64,000 nt of DNA from Planctomycetota bacterium (GTDB lineage Bacteria; Planctomycetota; Phycisphaerae; Phycisphaerales; SM1A02): positions 1 through 64,000 of the forward strand of contig JADFSH010000005.1 of assembly GCA_022560875.1 (NCBI GenBank). The letters are read 5' to 3'. This document shows positions 7,839-16,295 of this stretch, piece by piece. The notes beneath the pieces are model-generated. The model was not told the origin of the DNA, ran no database searches, and was given only the letters and a program-made list of their open reading frames with translations. Positions within the stretch are counted from its first letter, which is position 1. Each line of letters begins with the position of its first letter. The position numbers and the translations under genes were made by a program.

Positions 7839-10400
7839 TCACACCGGACTCCTGATCTTCTGCACTCGATTGTTGCCGGAATCCACGACGAAAATGTACT
7901 CATCGGTCCCGTCCACTCCCCAAGGATACTGCAATTCACCCTCGTCGAAACCCAGCCGACCGTAAATGCCCAGCGATTTTCCCTCCGGGGTGACCCGCTG
8001 CAGGCGGTTGTTGCCGAATTCACACACCAGAAGTGTGCCGTCTTTAAGAATCATCAGATCATAAGGATAGGCAAACTGTCCCGGCTCGCGGCCTGCGGTG
8101 CCGAACTGCCTCAATATGTTCCCTTTTCGATCTGTTACCACGATACGGTGGTTGCAGGCATCGGCGATGAACAACTCGCTCTTGTCGGCGTTGAACGCCA
8201 ATGACTGGGGACGGTTGAATTGACCTGTTTCCGATCCAAACGATCCGAAGCCATAGAGAAATTCTCCCTGGGGGGAAAAGACCTGCACCCGATCATTCCC
8301 GCCGTATTCGGAGACGAACAACTCCCCGTCCGGCCCGAACTCGATATCGGTGGTATAGATGAACTGACCGGGCTCCTGGCCGTAGCTGCCGAATCGAAGA
8401 AGCTCCTCACCCTGAGCGTTGTAGGCTATCACCCGGAAATAGTGCGTGTCGGCGACAAAGATAGTTCCGTCCGGGGCAACATTGAGCCCGGTGGGCTTGC
8501 CCATCTCCCATTCAGGCATTCGCCATTGCGAGAGCGGCGTGCCCTGGAAGTCAAACCGCTGCACCCGCGCGGTCTTATCCACGACATACACAAACTCGCG
8601 CTGCGAATCCACGGCAATCGCCCGGGGATAATTAAACTGCCCCATCGCCTGACCAGCCGAGCCAAACAACAGCCTTGTTTTCAGAGGCGTCTGTCCGTCC
8701 GAGTCCGCGGAAGAGCATCCCGGGATGCACAACAATGCAAGCAGCGGGATTAATGCGAGCGTGGCCGTTCGCGTGAACCTGCCTGCCGCCCGCCAGGCGA
8801 TGATGGCTACTACGGCTGCGCTGAGGGCGAATCCGATCAGGGCCAGGGATGCGATCATGACCGTGTACGGGCGCTGGTAGTGCATGGCGTTCAGTATGGC
8901 CAGAGCGATCGGCTGGCGGTTTGATGGCGGGCTGACTTGCCCCGTCACGGTTATCTCACTCAACGCAAGCACGAAAACGATAGCCAGCGATGACACTGCC
9001 ACCGCCAACAGCCTCGGCCTCGCCGAGACAAGCTGGGCGTGCAGGGTTTCCGCACCGTCGAGTCTTCGTAAGTCCTTCAACACTTTTGCTTCACGCAGTG
9101 CCATCCAGCGGCTCAGCAGGGCTGCCACGAATCCGAAACGAGCCAGATGACCCAGAACCAGAATTGCCGGAGTCAGATAGATCAGATTCGTCACTGTACT
9201 TTCCAATGTACCCAGCGTCGCGCCAAACGACTCTTGGGTACTTTGCCCCGATTTCCCGAAAATTGTGGTCAGGTTGTACGCTGATTCCAGTGCGACGCCC
9301 ACCAGCATCCCGGGGACTGCCGCCGCGATCAGCCAGCCCACGGCCTGCAGGTGTCCAGCCCCTCGTACCCAGGCCCGTGAATCGGTCCAGAGGATTGAAA
9401 GCCCCAGCGCTACCATCGCGGCACAAACACCTGACACCAGAGCCAGGAGGATGGTGGAAACCAGATCGGGTCCGTAGATGGTGGCGAATTCCTGGATCGA
9501 TCCGAAACCCCCTCGCATACTGCCTCGGATCAGAAACCCCAGGGGCAAGGCAACTGCAACCAACCAGATCGTGGCGACGAACACCTTGGTCATCAGGTGT
9601 GCATGACCGCTGCGCAAAGGGGGCAGCGTCTGTCTCGATCCAAGTAGCATCCAGATCGCACCCGCCCCCAGTATCGACAGCAGGGCCGCTCCGCTGCCCG
9701 CTTCCAGTATGTCGCGTGAATTTGCGCCCAGGGCATCGAGGGCGCGTAGTTCGTTGCCGAACGTGTATATCTCCGCAAGATCGAAGCAGGTGGTGTTATT
9801 GAAGGTCATGATGAAGACGACCAACCCGCCGATGGCCAATCCCGCCCAATCCTGTCGAAATCGCTCCCGGATTCGAACTCCCCACCCCGCCCCGTCAAGG
9901 CGGAGCATTTCTTCCCGGCGTGCGGAAGCGGATGCCCCCGTGCCGGCCACACACCACGACACCAGCGGCCACGACCAGCAGAGCAGTCCCAGAAAAAGCG
10001 TCAGATCCTTGAGAAGACGAACTCGCGCCGCGCCCCCGGCGATCGCCCACTCATGCAAAATCGAATCCGCCGGCCAGGTCTGCCACCAGGCGTAGAAAAT
10101 GACATAAGCGGGAAGACAGACCGGGGCCAGCATGAGAATCGCCAGCGGAAGAAATCCTTTTTTATGCACCGCCTTACCGAGCAGGACACCCGGCATCCAT
10201 CCGACCAGCATCGCTCCCAGAGCGACTGCAATCGCCCAGCGACTGCTGGTCAGCAACAGTTCTCCAAGATTCCGGGTTGCCACGTCCGTTGATGGTGGGA
10301 GTGAAACTTTTGTCCAGATCGCCGCGACGATCGGCCAGCCCACTGCGGCGACCCACAGGCCGAGCGCCAGAACCCCAAGCAGCCAGCCACTACGGCGCAT
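7839..10400 (-). CDS. ABC-type permease fused to an NHL-repeat beta-propeller
   Basis: 853 residues from 10400. Residues 1 to about 545 are a double-length, 12-helix binding-protein-dependent permease of the iron (FbpB) type, with two copies of the permease fold separated near residue 270. An additional hydrophobic stretch ends in LLCIPGC-SS, a lipobox-like motif with Cys562. After it come about five NHL repeats (for example GQFNRPQSLAFN, GQFAYPYDLMIL, GELQYPWGVDG) forming a propeller. The start at 10400 is chosen because GGTGAGGG lies 6 bases upstream; an upstream in-frame ATG at 10436 lacks one. It overlaps the solute-binding gene by 11 bases. No ATPase gene is in the operon. The fusion is directly visible; its function is inferred. 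Confidence 0.85.
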   Translation of the reverse strand: MRRSGWLLGVLALGLWVAAVGWPIVAAIWTKVSLPPSTDVATRNLGELLLTSSRWAIAVALGAMLVGWMPGVLLGKAVHKKGFLPLAILMLAPVCLPAYVIFYAWWQTWPADSILHEWAIAGGAARVRLLKDLTLFLGLLCWSWPLVSWCVAGTGASASARREEMLRLDGAGWGVRIRERFRQDWAGLAIGGLVVFIMTFNNTTCFDLAEIYTFGNELRALDALGANSRDILEAGSGAALLSILGAGAIWMLLGSRQTLPPLRSGHAHLMTKVFVATIWLVAVALPLGFLIRGSMRGGFGSIQEFATIYGPDLVSTILLALVSGVCAAMVALGLSILWTDSRAWVRGAGHLQAVGWLIAAAVPGMLVGVALESAYNLTTIFGKSGQSTQESFGATLGTLESTVTNLIYLTPAILVLGHLARFGFVAALLSRWMALREAKVLKDLRRLDGAETLHAQLVSARPRLLAVAVSSLAIVFVLALSEITVTGQVSPPSNRQPIALAILNAMHYQRPYTVMIASLALIGFALSAAVVAIIAWRAAGRFTRTATLALIPLLALLCIPGCSSADSDGQTPLKTRLLFGSAGQAMGQFNYPRAIAVDSQREFVYVVDKTARVQRFDFQGTPLSQWRMPEWEMGKPTGLNVAPDGTIFVADTHYFRVIAYNAQGEELLRFGSYGQEPGQFIYTTDIEFGPDGELFVSEYGGNDRVQVFSPQGEFLYGFGSFGSETGQFNRPQSLAFNADKSELFIADACNHRIVVTDRKGNILRQFGTAGREPGQFAYPYDLMILKDGTLLVCEFGNNRLQRVTPEGKSLGIYGRLGFDEGELQYPWGVDGTDEYIFVVDSGNNRVQKIRSPV

Positions 10401-11520
10401 CGGAACCCTCACCCGGCGCATCCGCCTCGGTTTCAACCGATTTATTCATGAGGAAGCGCAGGGCTTCTTCCAAAGCCTGATCTCGAAGATGGGCCACTCG
10501 CACATAATTGATCCGCAAAGGATCGTTCACCCCATACTCGGGATACGCATCGGCCAGTGAAGGTCTGAGCGGAATATTGTGGGATGACGACTCAGCCAGC
10601 ATGCGTTCGACTTTTTCGGAGAGAAGAAAGTCAATCAGACGATGGGCCTGCTCAGGATGCGGCCCGCCTCGTACGCGGGCCACGGTGTTCGGGATCAAGA
10701 GCGTGCCGTTTCCGATCTCGCTCTCATCAGAGGTATGCAGAGGATAGATGAGTTCGACCCGATGGCCCTGCGCCTGAGCGGCCCAGACATCGTCGGCATC
10801 AGTCATGCCGATATCAGCTTCACCGCTCACCACCGCCCGCACGACCCCGGCGTTGCCGGAGGGGAGCAGGCGAATTTCATTCTCGGCCAGACCCAGAAGA
10901 AACGCGGTGTAGATTCCCGGCTGGTATTTTCCGTCCCAGTAGGATTTCATCGCCGCCAGATGCCCCCCGGTAGTGCCGAACCTCGGGTCGGCCATGACAA
11001 TGCGACCTTTGAAGGTATCCCAGGTCAGGTTCATCCACGACTTGGGAATATCCTGCGGCACGATGCGCTGCGGTGCATACACGATGACCCGGGGCCGGGC
11101 GGCGAATCCGTACCAATGACGCTTGCCATCGCGAAATTGATCCGGCCAGTCCCTGGTCGCCTCGGAAACGTGCTCCTCGAAAACGCCCTCCTCGGCAAGT
11201 TGAATGGTCATGAAGATTTCCGAGGACCAGAAGACATCCGCCTGGGGATTGTCCGCTTCGGCCCGAAGTCTATTGACCAGCCCGGCGGTTTTCATCGCCT
11301 CCGTATCCCCGACGAATCGAACCCGGATCCCGGTCTCTTTTTCAAACTCCGCCATGACCTGACGGGCGATAAATTCATCCGCGGACACGTACAGCACAAC
11401 GTCAGGTCGATTGTCCGTCTCCCTGCAGGAGTTAACGCACAGCGGCATCACGATTGCGAGGACCAGCAACGCCATCATGACCATACGAGATGGTAACCGG
11501 GACAATTCTTTGATTGGCAC
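10390..11520 (-). CDS. Extracellular solute-binding lipoprotein, iron(III)-type
   Basis: 376 residues with a GTG start. An N-terminal signal (MVMMALLVLAIVMPLCVNSC) ends in a plausible lipobox Cys. The mature part begins VVLYVSADEFIARQVMAEFE and continues with FEKETGIRVRFVGDTEAMK and ADVFWSSEIF, the pattern of FbpA/AfuA-type periplasmic iron(III)-binding proteins. It directly precedes and overlaps the permease gene, so the two form a transporter pair. The substrate could be ferric iron, or another ligand such as a phosphonate or thiamine, since this fold is shared. It lies 5 bases downstream of the coiled-coil membrane protein gene, within the same operon. Confidence 0.82.
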   Translation of the reverse strand: MPIKELSRLPSRMVMMALLVLAIVMPLCVNSCRETDNRPDVVLYVSADEFIARQVMAEFEKETGIRVRFVGDTEAMKTAGLVNRLRAEADNPQADVFWSSEIFMTIQLAEEGVFEEHVSEATRDWPDQFRDGKRHWYGFAARPRVIVYAPQRIVPQDIPKSWMNLTWDTFKGRIVMADPRFGTTGGHLAAMKSYWDGKYQPGIYTAFLLGLAENEIRLLPSGNAGVVRAVVSGEADIGMTDADDVWAAQAQGHRVELIYPLHTSDESEIGNGTLLIPNTVARVRGGPHPEQAHRLIDFLLSEKVERMLAESSSHNIPLRPSLADAYPEYGVNDPLRINYVRVAHLRDQALEEALRFLMNKSVETEADAPGEGSDAP

Positions 11521-11525
11521 GTGAC

Positions 11526-13238
11526 TCAGTCGTCCGTTTCCGTCTGAGATGATTCTTCCTCTTCGCTGGAGGAGGATTCTTCATCCTCGGTCTCGCTCGC
11601 TTCGGTGAGTTTTTTCAGTTCGCCGAAGTAGTGCTTCTGGGTGTCGTGATAGCGCCGGGGCAACTGATCTTCGGCAAGGGCTTCATCGAACCCCTCGGTT
11701 GCCTCCGCCGCCACCTGCTTGAATTTGGCTTTCGATTCACCGACAACCTGAGGACCATCGAAAAGCATGCGGGCGATGATATCGCCTTCGGTGGTCTTGA
11801 TGTTGGCCTTGATCTGCTTGTAGCCGGTGGGAGTCGGGGCGATCGGGGCTTTGCCGCCCCGTCCCTGGCCGCGATTACCAAATGCGCCACCGGACATCAT
11901 CGCAAGTCCCTGGCCGAGACTCAGACCCTGACCCATGCAGGCATTCTGTGCGGCTCTCGCTTCCTGCAGCAGCATTCGCATGGCTTCCATCTGGCTGAGT
12001 TGCTGGCCGAGTTGATTGGCCCCCTGGCCGAACTGACCATTCATGATTCCCTGCCCCATCTGCTGCATGGCCTGTCCCATGCCCTGACACATCTCATTGG
12101 CCGCCTGCTGGGCCTGCGCCATTTGCATGAGCTGTTTTTTCTGTTGCTCGTTGAGGTTGGGATTGTTCTGAATCGCCTGCTGAAGGGCCTGTGGATTCTG
12201 GGCGAGTTGCGGGTCGAGACCCGCCTTCTTCAGCGCCGCCTCAAGCTGCTCTTTTTTCTCGGATAGTTGTTTGAGCTGCTCGGCCAAATCATTGAGCTGC
12301 TTTTCGAGTTCCTTTTTTTGCTCTTCGGTCAGATCACCGTCCTTGAGCTTGGCTTGCAGTTCATCAAGCGCCTTGAGAGCCGCCTGGAAATCCCCCCTGG
12401 CCACGGCATCCGCGAGATCCTTCGCCGGACCATCTTTCGGAGTCCTCAACTGACTCAAGGTTTTATCAATCGACTGACTGGTCTTGCTCTTTTCGCCGTT
12501 GATCAGTTCATCAAGCTTCTTGTTGAGATCAGTCACCTTTTTCAAGGCGTTTCTCTTGATGTCCTTTTCCGAACGCATGGCGTCGGGATCTATGCCTTCC
12601 AGAGTCAACTCTCCGATCAGGTCTGACAGCTCCTTGCTGAGTTGAGGCTTTTCCTTGATGATCTTGACCAGATCATCGATTGACTGCTCGGCATCCAATC
12701 GGGCCTGCTGAAGGTTAGCCTGGTCTTGTTCATCCTCGCCGCTGAAAAGATCGAAAGGCGGCAGATAGGAAATTGCCAAGGCAAGAAGAAGAAGCATGGG
12801 ACTCAACCACCAGCCGCGGGGGGCGGTGACTTTGAACTTCCTGCCCACGAGTTCGCGAGATCGGGCATCTTGAGCTGTTTTCACGGCATCCTCGATCGCA
12901 GCCTGGGCAAAGACATCGTCCCGCCCCTGGCAGTGCAGGGCGGTGGAGAGTTTTTCGCGGAGATCAAGTCGCTCATCAACCGCCATCGCCACCTGAAGTT
13001 CGGTCTTGATTCGACGACTCCAGAGAACCAGTGCGACCAGGAGAAGAAGGACAGAAGCGATGGGGATGATCCAGGCCCAGGGGAGAAATTCCTGAGCGGG
13101 GGCCTTGTCTATGACCATCAGAATCAAAATCAATCCCCCCAGAATCAGGGCGACCTTGTGGGCACACCTGAGAAAAGTGGAGGTTTCAAGCCTGCGACGT
13201 GCGATCCTGAGAAGATTACGAATGTCATTCATAACCAA
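11526..13238 (-). CDS. Membrane-anchored coiled-coil protein, first gene of the moxR operon
   Basis: 570 residues, no named family recognised. Helices lie at about 27-45, 52-73 and 147-168. A long, highly charged coiled coil follows (about 175-340, rich in KxxLEKQLNDLAEQLKQL-type heptads), then a Gln/Met/Gly-rich stretch (about 360-455, for example AMQQMGQGIMNGQFGQGANQ), a small folded region, and an acidic Ser/Glu tail. Two starts are possible, 13238 and 13232 (MNDIRN). It heads the seven-gene minus-strand operon, with spacing of only 5 bases to the next gene. It looks like a structural envelope component served by MoxR. The coiled coil and tail are seen; the role is a guess from context. 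Confidence 0.75.
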   Translation of the reverse strand: MVMNDIRNLLRIARRRLETSTFLRCAHKVALILGGLILILMVIDKAPAQEFLPWAWIIPIASVLLLLVALVLWSRRIKTELQVAMAVDERLDLREKLSTALHCQGRDDVFAQAAIEDAVKTAQDARSRELVGRKFKVTAPRGWWLSPMLLLLALAISYLPPFDLFSGEDEQDQANLQQARLDAEQSIDDLVKIIKEKPQLSKELSDLIGELTLEGIDPDAMRSEKDIKRNALKKVTDLNKKLDELINGEKSKTSQSIDKTLSQLRTPKDGPAKDLADAVARGDFQAALKALDELQAKLKDGDLTEEQKKELEKQLNDLAEQLKQLSEKKEQLEAALKKAGLDPQLAQNPQALQQAIQNNPNLNEQQKKQLMQMAQAQQAANEMCQGMGQAMQQMGQGIMNGQFGQGANQLGQQLSQMEAMRMLLQEARAAQNACMGQGLSLGQGLAMMSGGAFGNRGQGRGGKAPIAPTPTGYKQIKANIKTTEGDIIARMLFDGPQVVGESKAKFKQVAAEATEGFDEALAEDQLPRRYHDTQKHYFGELKKLTEASETEDEESSSSEEEESSQTETDD

Positions 13239-13448
13239 ATCCCCTATTGTGAACCCTGGCGGCCGGAGGTTCGATCAAATCGTTTCGGTTCAAAAAGACC
13301 GGGGAAATCAATAACCCCTGATTCGCAAACAGAAACGGGTTTTTCGTTGCTTCAATGATATGATTTAAACGCATGAGTCGCCAAAATAACAGCGATTCAT
13401 TGTCAGATATTGCCCGGTTTCCCAGTGCCGGGTCTCCAGAAGAAAGTG

Positions 13449-14252
13449 ATGAACATGCCAGGAACCCACCACAACTTGTTTGCCCTAACTGTCTCATTAA
13501 TAGTTGGTTACGCCAGTTTGACCACCTCTGTGATCGCACAGGACGCAACTGATCTGAAGCAGGAAAACGAGCAACTTAAAAACCAGGTCCGAAAGCTCAC
13601 CGAAGAGCTTAAATCCGCCCAAAACCGAATTGTCACCCTCGAAAGGCAGATCGAACAACTGAAGTTGACTTTGGATCAGGCCTCGGACAAGGGGTCCGCG
13701 GCGTCTTCTCCCCCGACCCCCACTACTCAAGGAATGGACCCGGCAAAGCCTCAAGACAATCCGCAGGCACTTTTCAGGGCCATGAAAAAGGATTATGCCG
13801 AAGCAACCCGGGACTTTGAAATCGGTGTGCAGGGCGACCGGAACCGTGCCGCATATCTCCGCGTCGTCGAACGCTGGATCGCTTTCACCAATCGTAACTA
13901 CAAGTCCAAAATCGAATGGCATGTGACGATATTCGAGGGACCACTGTCTCCACGTCCGTCGAGCCTCAAGCTTCTGGCCGTGGACCCATCGACCGGCGAA
14001 AAATTTGATCAGCCGTTTTCGATTGCTCTCAATCGACAATTGACTCGACGCCTCAGTCAGCTTGAACAAAAGGATGAATTGGATACTTTCATCCTGATCG
14101 GTGTCCTCACCCCGAAGTTGAAACTGACAACCCAATCCGATACCTCGGACCCGTTTCATAATCCCAGACTGGTCGGGCCGTTTGCCGAATTCGGCTTTTC
14201 GATTGATGTGAAAACCATCGTCCCGATCGAGAAGGAAGACGATGCCCGCTGA
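13449..14252 (+). CDS. Secreted coiled-coil protein, unknown function
   Basis: 267 residues from 13449. A signal peptide (HHNLFALTVSLIVGYASLTT, cut near SVIAQ-D) is followed by a leucine-zipper-like coiled coil of about 55 residues (QENEQLKNQVRKLTEELKSA). A Ser/Pro-rich linker and a globular C-terminal domain of about 140 residues follow. The frame opens at 13410, but that start would put a non-hydrophobic leader before the signal. AGAAAG lies directly upstream of 13449, favouring it. It is divergent from the moxR operon and convergent with nrnA. I recognise no family. Confidence 0.7.
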   Translation: MNMPGTHHNLFALTVSLIVGYASLTTSVIAQDATDLKQENEQLKNQVRKLTEELKSAQNRIVTLERQIEQLKLTLDQASDKGSAASSPPTPTTQGMDPAKPQDNPQALFRAMKKDYAEATRDFEIGVQGDRNRAAYLRVVERWIAFTNRNYKSKIEWHVTIFEGPLSPRPSSLKLLAVDPSTGEKFDQPFSIALNRQLTRRLSQLEQKDELDTFILIGVLTPKLKLTTQSDTSDPFHNPRLVGPFAEFGFSIDVKTIVPIEKEDDAR

Positions 14253-14306
14253 GCCGTGGTCGAGATTGCTGCCGGATTTGTAGCGAACGGGATAACGGCT
14301 CGCCGC

Positions 14307-15329
14307 TTATTCCAGCACGCTCAAAATCGCGGCTTTCGCTTCATCGATATTCATATCCAGACGAGCGCCCGCTGCATGGCAATGCCCCCCTCCGCCGAAA
14401 TGCTTCGCCAGCTCATTGACATCGGTTGCGCTTCGATCAGCGCATGCGGGTTTGGATCTGAAGCTGATCTTTGTCGTACCCGGGTTCACCTGGGTAAGTA
14501 AAATAGAGACTTGGACTGCCCCGACCTGCATGGGAGTGTTCACCAGGCCGGTCAAATCATTCAGCGATCCCCCGGTGGCCTGAAAATCTTCCTCTCTCAG
14601 GAGCATGATCACGATGGTGCCATCCTTGAAATACTCCACCGAAGACAGTGACCGGGCTTCAAGCGCAAGCCGTGACGGGGCGGCAGTCTCCTCTATGACC
14701 TGATACAGACGCGACTTATCGACGCCTGCTCCCAGCAATCTGGAGGCGACGCGAAAGGCTTCGGCATCGGCATTCTGAAACTTGAACCATCCCGTGTCCG
14801 TCGCCAAGCCGACAAAGAGCGCTTCGGCCACGCCCCCACGATCACCGACAAGCTTGATTTCCAGTTCATCCATCAAATCAACGAGAATCTGGGTCACTGA
14901 AGCCTTGGAGGTGTCAACGATGCGCTTCATCGCAACTTCCTCGCCCGCGGCATGGTGATCGAATCCGATGACGCGCTCGTGATGCTTCTTCAGCCAGGGA
15001 GCAAGCGGCTCGAGTTGCACCCAGGCTCCCGTGTCGGTCACAATTACCAGGTCATACGAGTCATCCGGTTGCCTCTCCTCGACGACATACAGCGGCGTGT
15101 CTTCCGCCAGAGACCGGAGTGACGGTTCGATCGGACCCATCAACCAGCCGTCTGCCTTCTTGCCCATGGATTTCAAGGCCCGCACGAGAGCGAGCACCGA
15201 ACCTATGGCATCTCCATCGGGCTTGGCATGACTGGTCACCAGGATGCGTTGCGCCTTCCTGATGAGACTCGCCAACTCACTCATGGTGGCATTCGATTCA
15301 TAATGGTAAGTCATTGGCAGAGTTTTCAT
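14307..15329 (-). CDS. nrnA: DHH/DHHA1 phosphoesterase, NrnA-type
   Basis: 340 residues from 15329. DHH-family motifs are visible: SHAKPDGDAIGS (metal motif), LVIVTDTGAW (Asp), FDHH (the DHH signature), and a C-terminal DHHA1 domain ending in FGGGGHCHAAGA with the GGGH substrate-binding loop. NrnA proteins degrade short oligoribonucleotides (nanoRNA) and 3'-phosphoadenosine 5'-phosphate in the cytoplasm. The start at 15329 overlaps the ribF stop as ATGA, and nrnA next to ribF is a common arrangement. The open frame extends to 15431, but that part lies inside ribF. The symbol is assigned by family resemblance. Confidence 0.88.
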   Translation of the reverse strand: MKTLPMTYHYESNATMSELASLIRKAQRILVTSHAKPDGDAIGSVLALVRALKSMGKKADGWLMGPIEPSLRSLAEDTPLYVVEERQPDDSYDLVIVTDTGAWVQLEPLAPWLKKHHERVIGFDHHAAGEEVAMKRIVDTSKASVTQILVDLMDELEIKLVGDRGGVAEALFVGLATDTGWFKFQNADAEAFRVASRLLGAGVDKSRLYQVIEETAAPSRLALEARSLSSVEYFKDGTIVIMLLREEDFQATGGSLNDLTGLVNTPMQVGAVQVSILLTQVNPGTTKISFRSKPACADRSATDVNELAKHFGGGGHCHAAGARLDMNIDEAKAAILSVLE

Positions 15330-16240
15330 CCAGTCATCACCGGGGCCAGCGTTTTGGTTTCCTGGAGATCTCGATGCATTTGGGACAGAAGTGCATCGAC
15401 ATCCGAAAAAGTAATCTGATCTCGCAACCACTCATGAAACTGCAAACGAATCGTCCACTCGTAATGATCCAGGGGACCGTCGTATCCGATCAGGTGTGCT
15501 TCACAAACCCGCGGGTGTTCGCCGAACGTCGGCTTGGTGCCGACGCTGACGGCCGCCGGGTACTCCGAACCATCGGGCAACCATGCGTGACCAGCATAAA
15601 TGCCATCTGAAGGAAGCATCATCTCCCCGTGATCGAGGTTGGCAGTTGGTATTCCCAGGGTGCGTCCCCGTCGATCACCTTCAACCACCATCGCCCGAAT
15701 CTCATAGGGATGGCCCAGAAGACATATGGCATCCCGGACACGCCCCTGCCCGATGAGCCACCGAATGAGGGAGCTGCTGACCTGAACGAGACTGCCATCC
15801 GAAAGACTTGCTTCCACCGGTTCAATCACCACGGTCTCAAACTCATACTTCCCCTGGAGTTTCCTGAGCGTTTCAATGGTTCCTGAGCGCTCGCTCCCGA
15901 ATCGAAAATCAGGCCCTTCAACGATGATGGAAGGTTGATGATGTCCCACCAGCCACCGGATGAATTCTTCAGGAGAAAAACTGAGAAACTCTGATGTCGG
16001 CTGGAGTCGGATCACTTCGTCCGCACCGAGACTTTCCAACCATTCGGCGCGTTGCCTGAACGTAGAAAGTCTCAATGAAGCAGACCGGGGATTCAGGACG
16101 GTGGAGGGATGGGGATCGAAAGACAGCACCCGGACGATGCCCTCGTTTCCGATCGTACGCCGGGCCGTGCGGACCAACTCGGCGTGTCCGAGATGAACTC
16201 CGTCAAAATTACCAACTGTGATGGCGGTTAGGCTTGACAT
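15326..16240 (-). CDS. ribF: Bifunctional riboflavin kinase / FAD synthetase
   Basis: 304 residues from 16240. The N-terminal FAD synthetase (nucleotidyltransferase) domain shows TVGNFDGVHLGHAELV, with the H-x-G-H signature, and later VQVSSSLIRWLIGQGRV, the ISST..R-like motif. The C-terminal riboflavin kinase domain shows GRTLGIPTANLDH and DGIYAGHAW. It converts riboflavin to FMN and FAD. The frame remains open to 16408 but homology begins at MSSLTAITVGNFDG, and the ATG at 16240 has GGTGG upstream. It is divergently transcribed from the glutamate dehydrogenase gene 55 bases away. Confidence 0.95.
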   Translation of the reverse strand: MSSLTAITVGNFDGVHLGHAELVRTARRTIGNEGIVRVLSFDPHPSTVLNPRSASLRLSTFRQRAEWLESLGADEVIRLQPTSEFLSFSPEEFIRWLVGHHQPSIIVEGPDFRFGSERSGTIETLRKLQGKYEFETVVIEPVEASLSDGSLVQVSSSLIRWLIGQGRVRDAICLLGHPYEIRAMVVEGDRRGRTLGIPTANLDHGEMMLPSDGIYAGHAWLPDGSEYPAAVSVGTKPTFGEHPRVCEAHLIGYDGPLDHYEWTIRLQFHEWLRDQITFSDVDALLSQMHRDLQETKTLAPVMTG

Positions 16241-16295
16241 GACAGGTGTCCACCATAGGCTTCCCACCCATTTCGGCCAAGTCCCCTTCATTCTG

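Noticed and set aside
14256-14501. 81-codon plus-strand frame after the coiled-coil secreted protein
   Set aside because: Mostly antisense to the conserved C-terminal DHHA1 part of nrnA.
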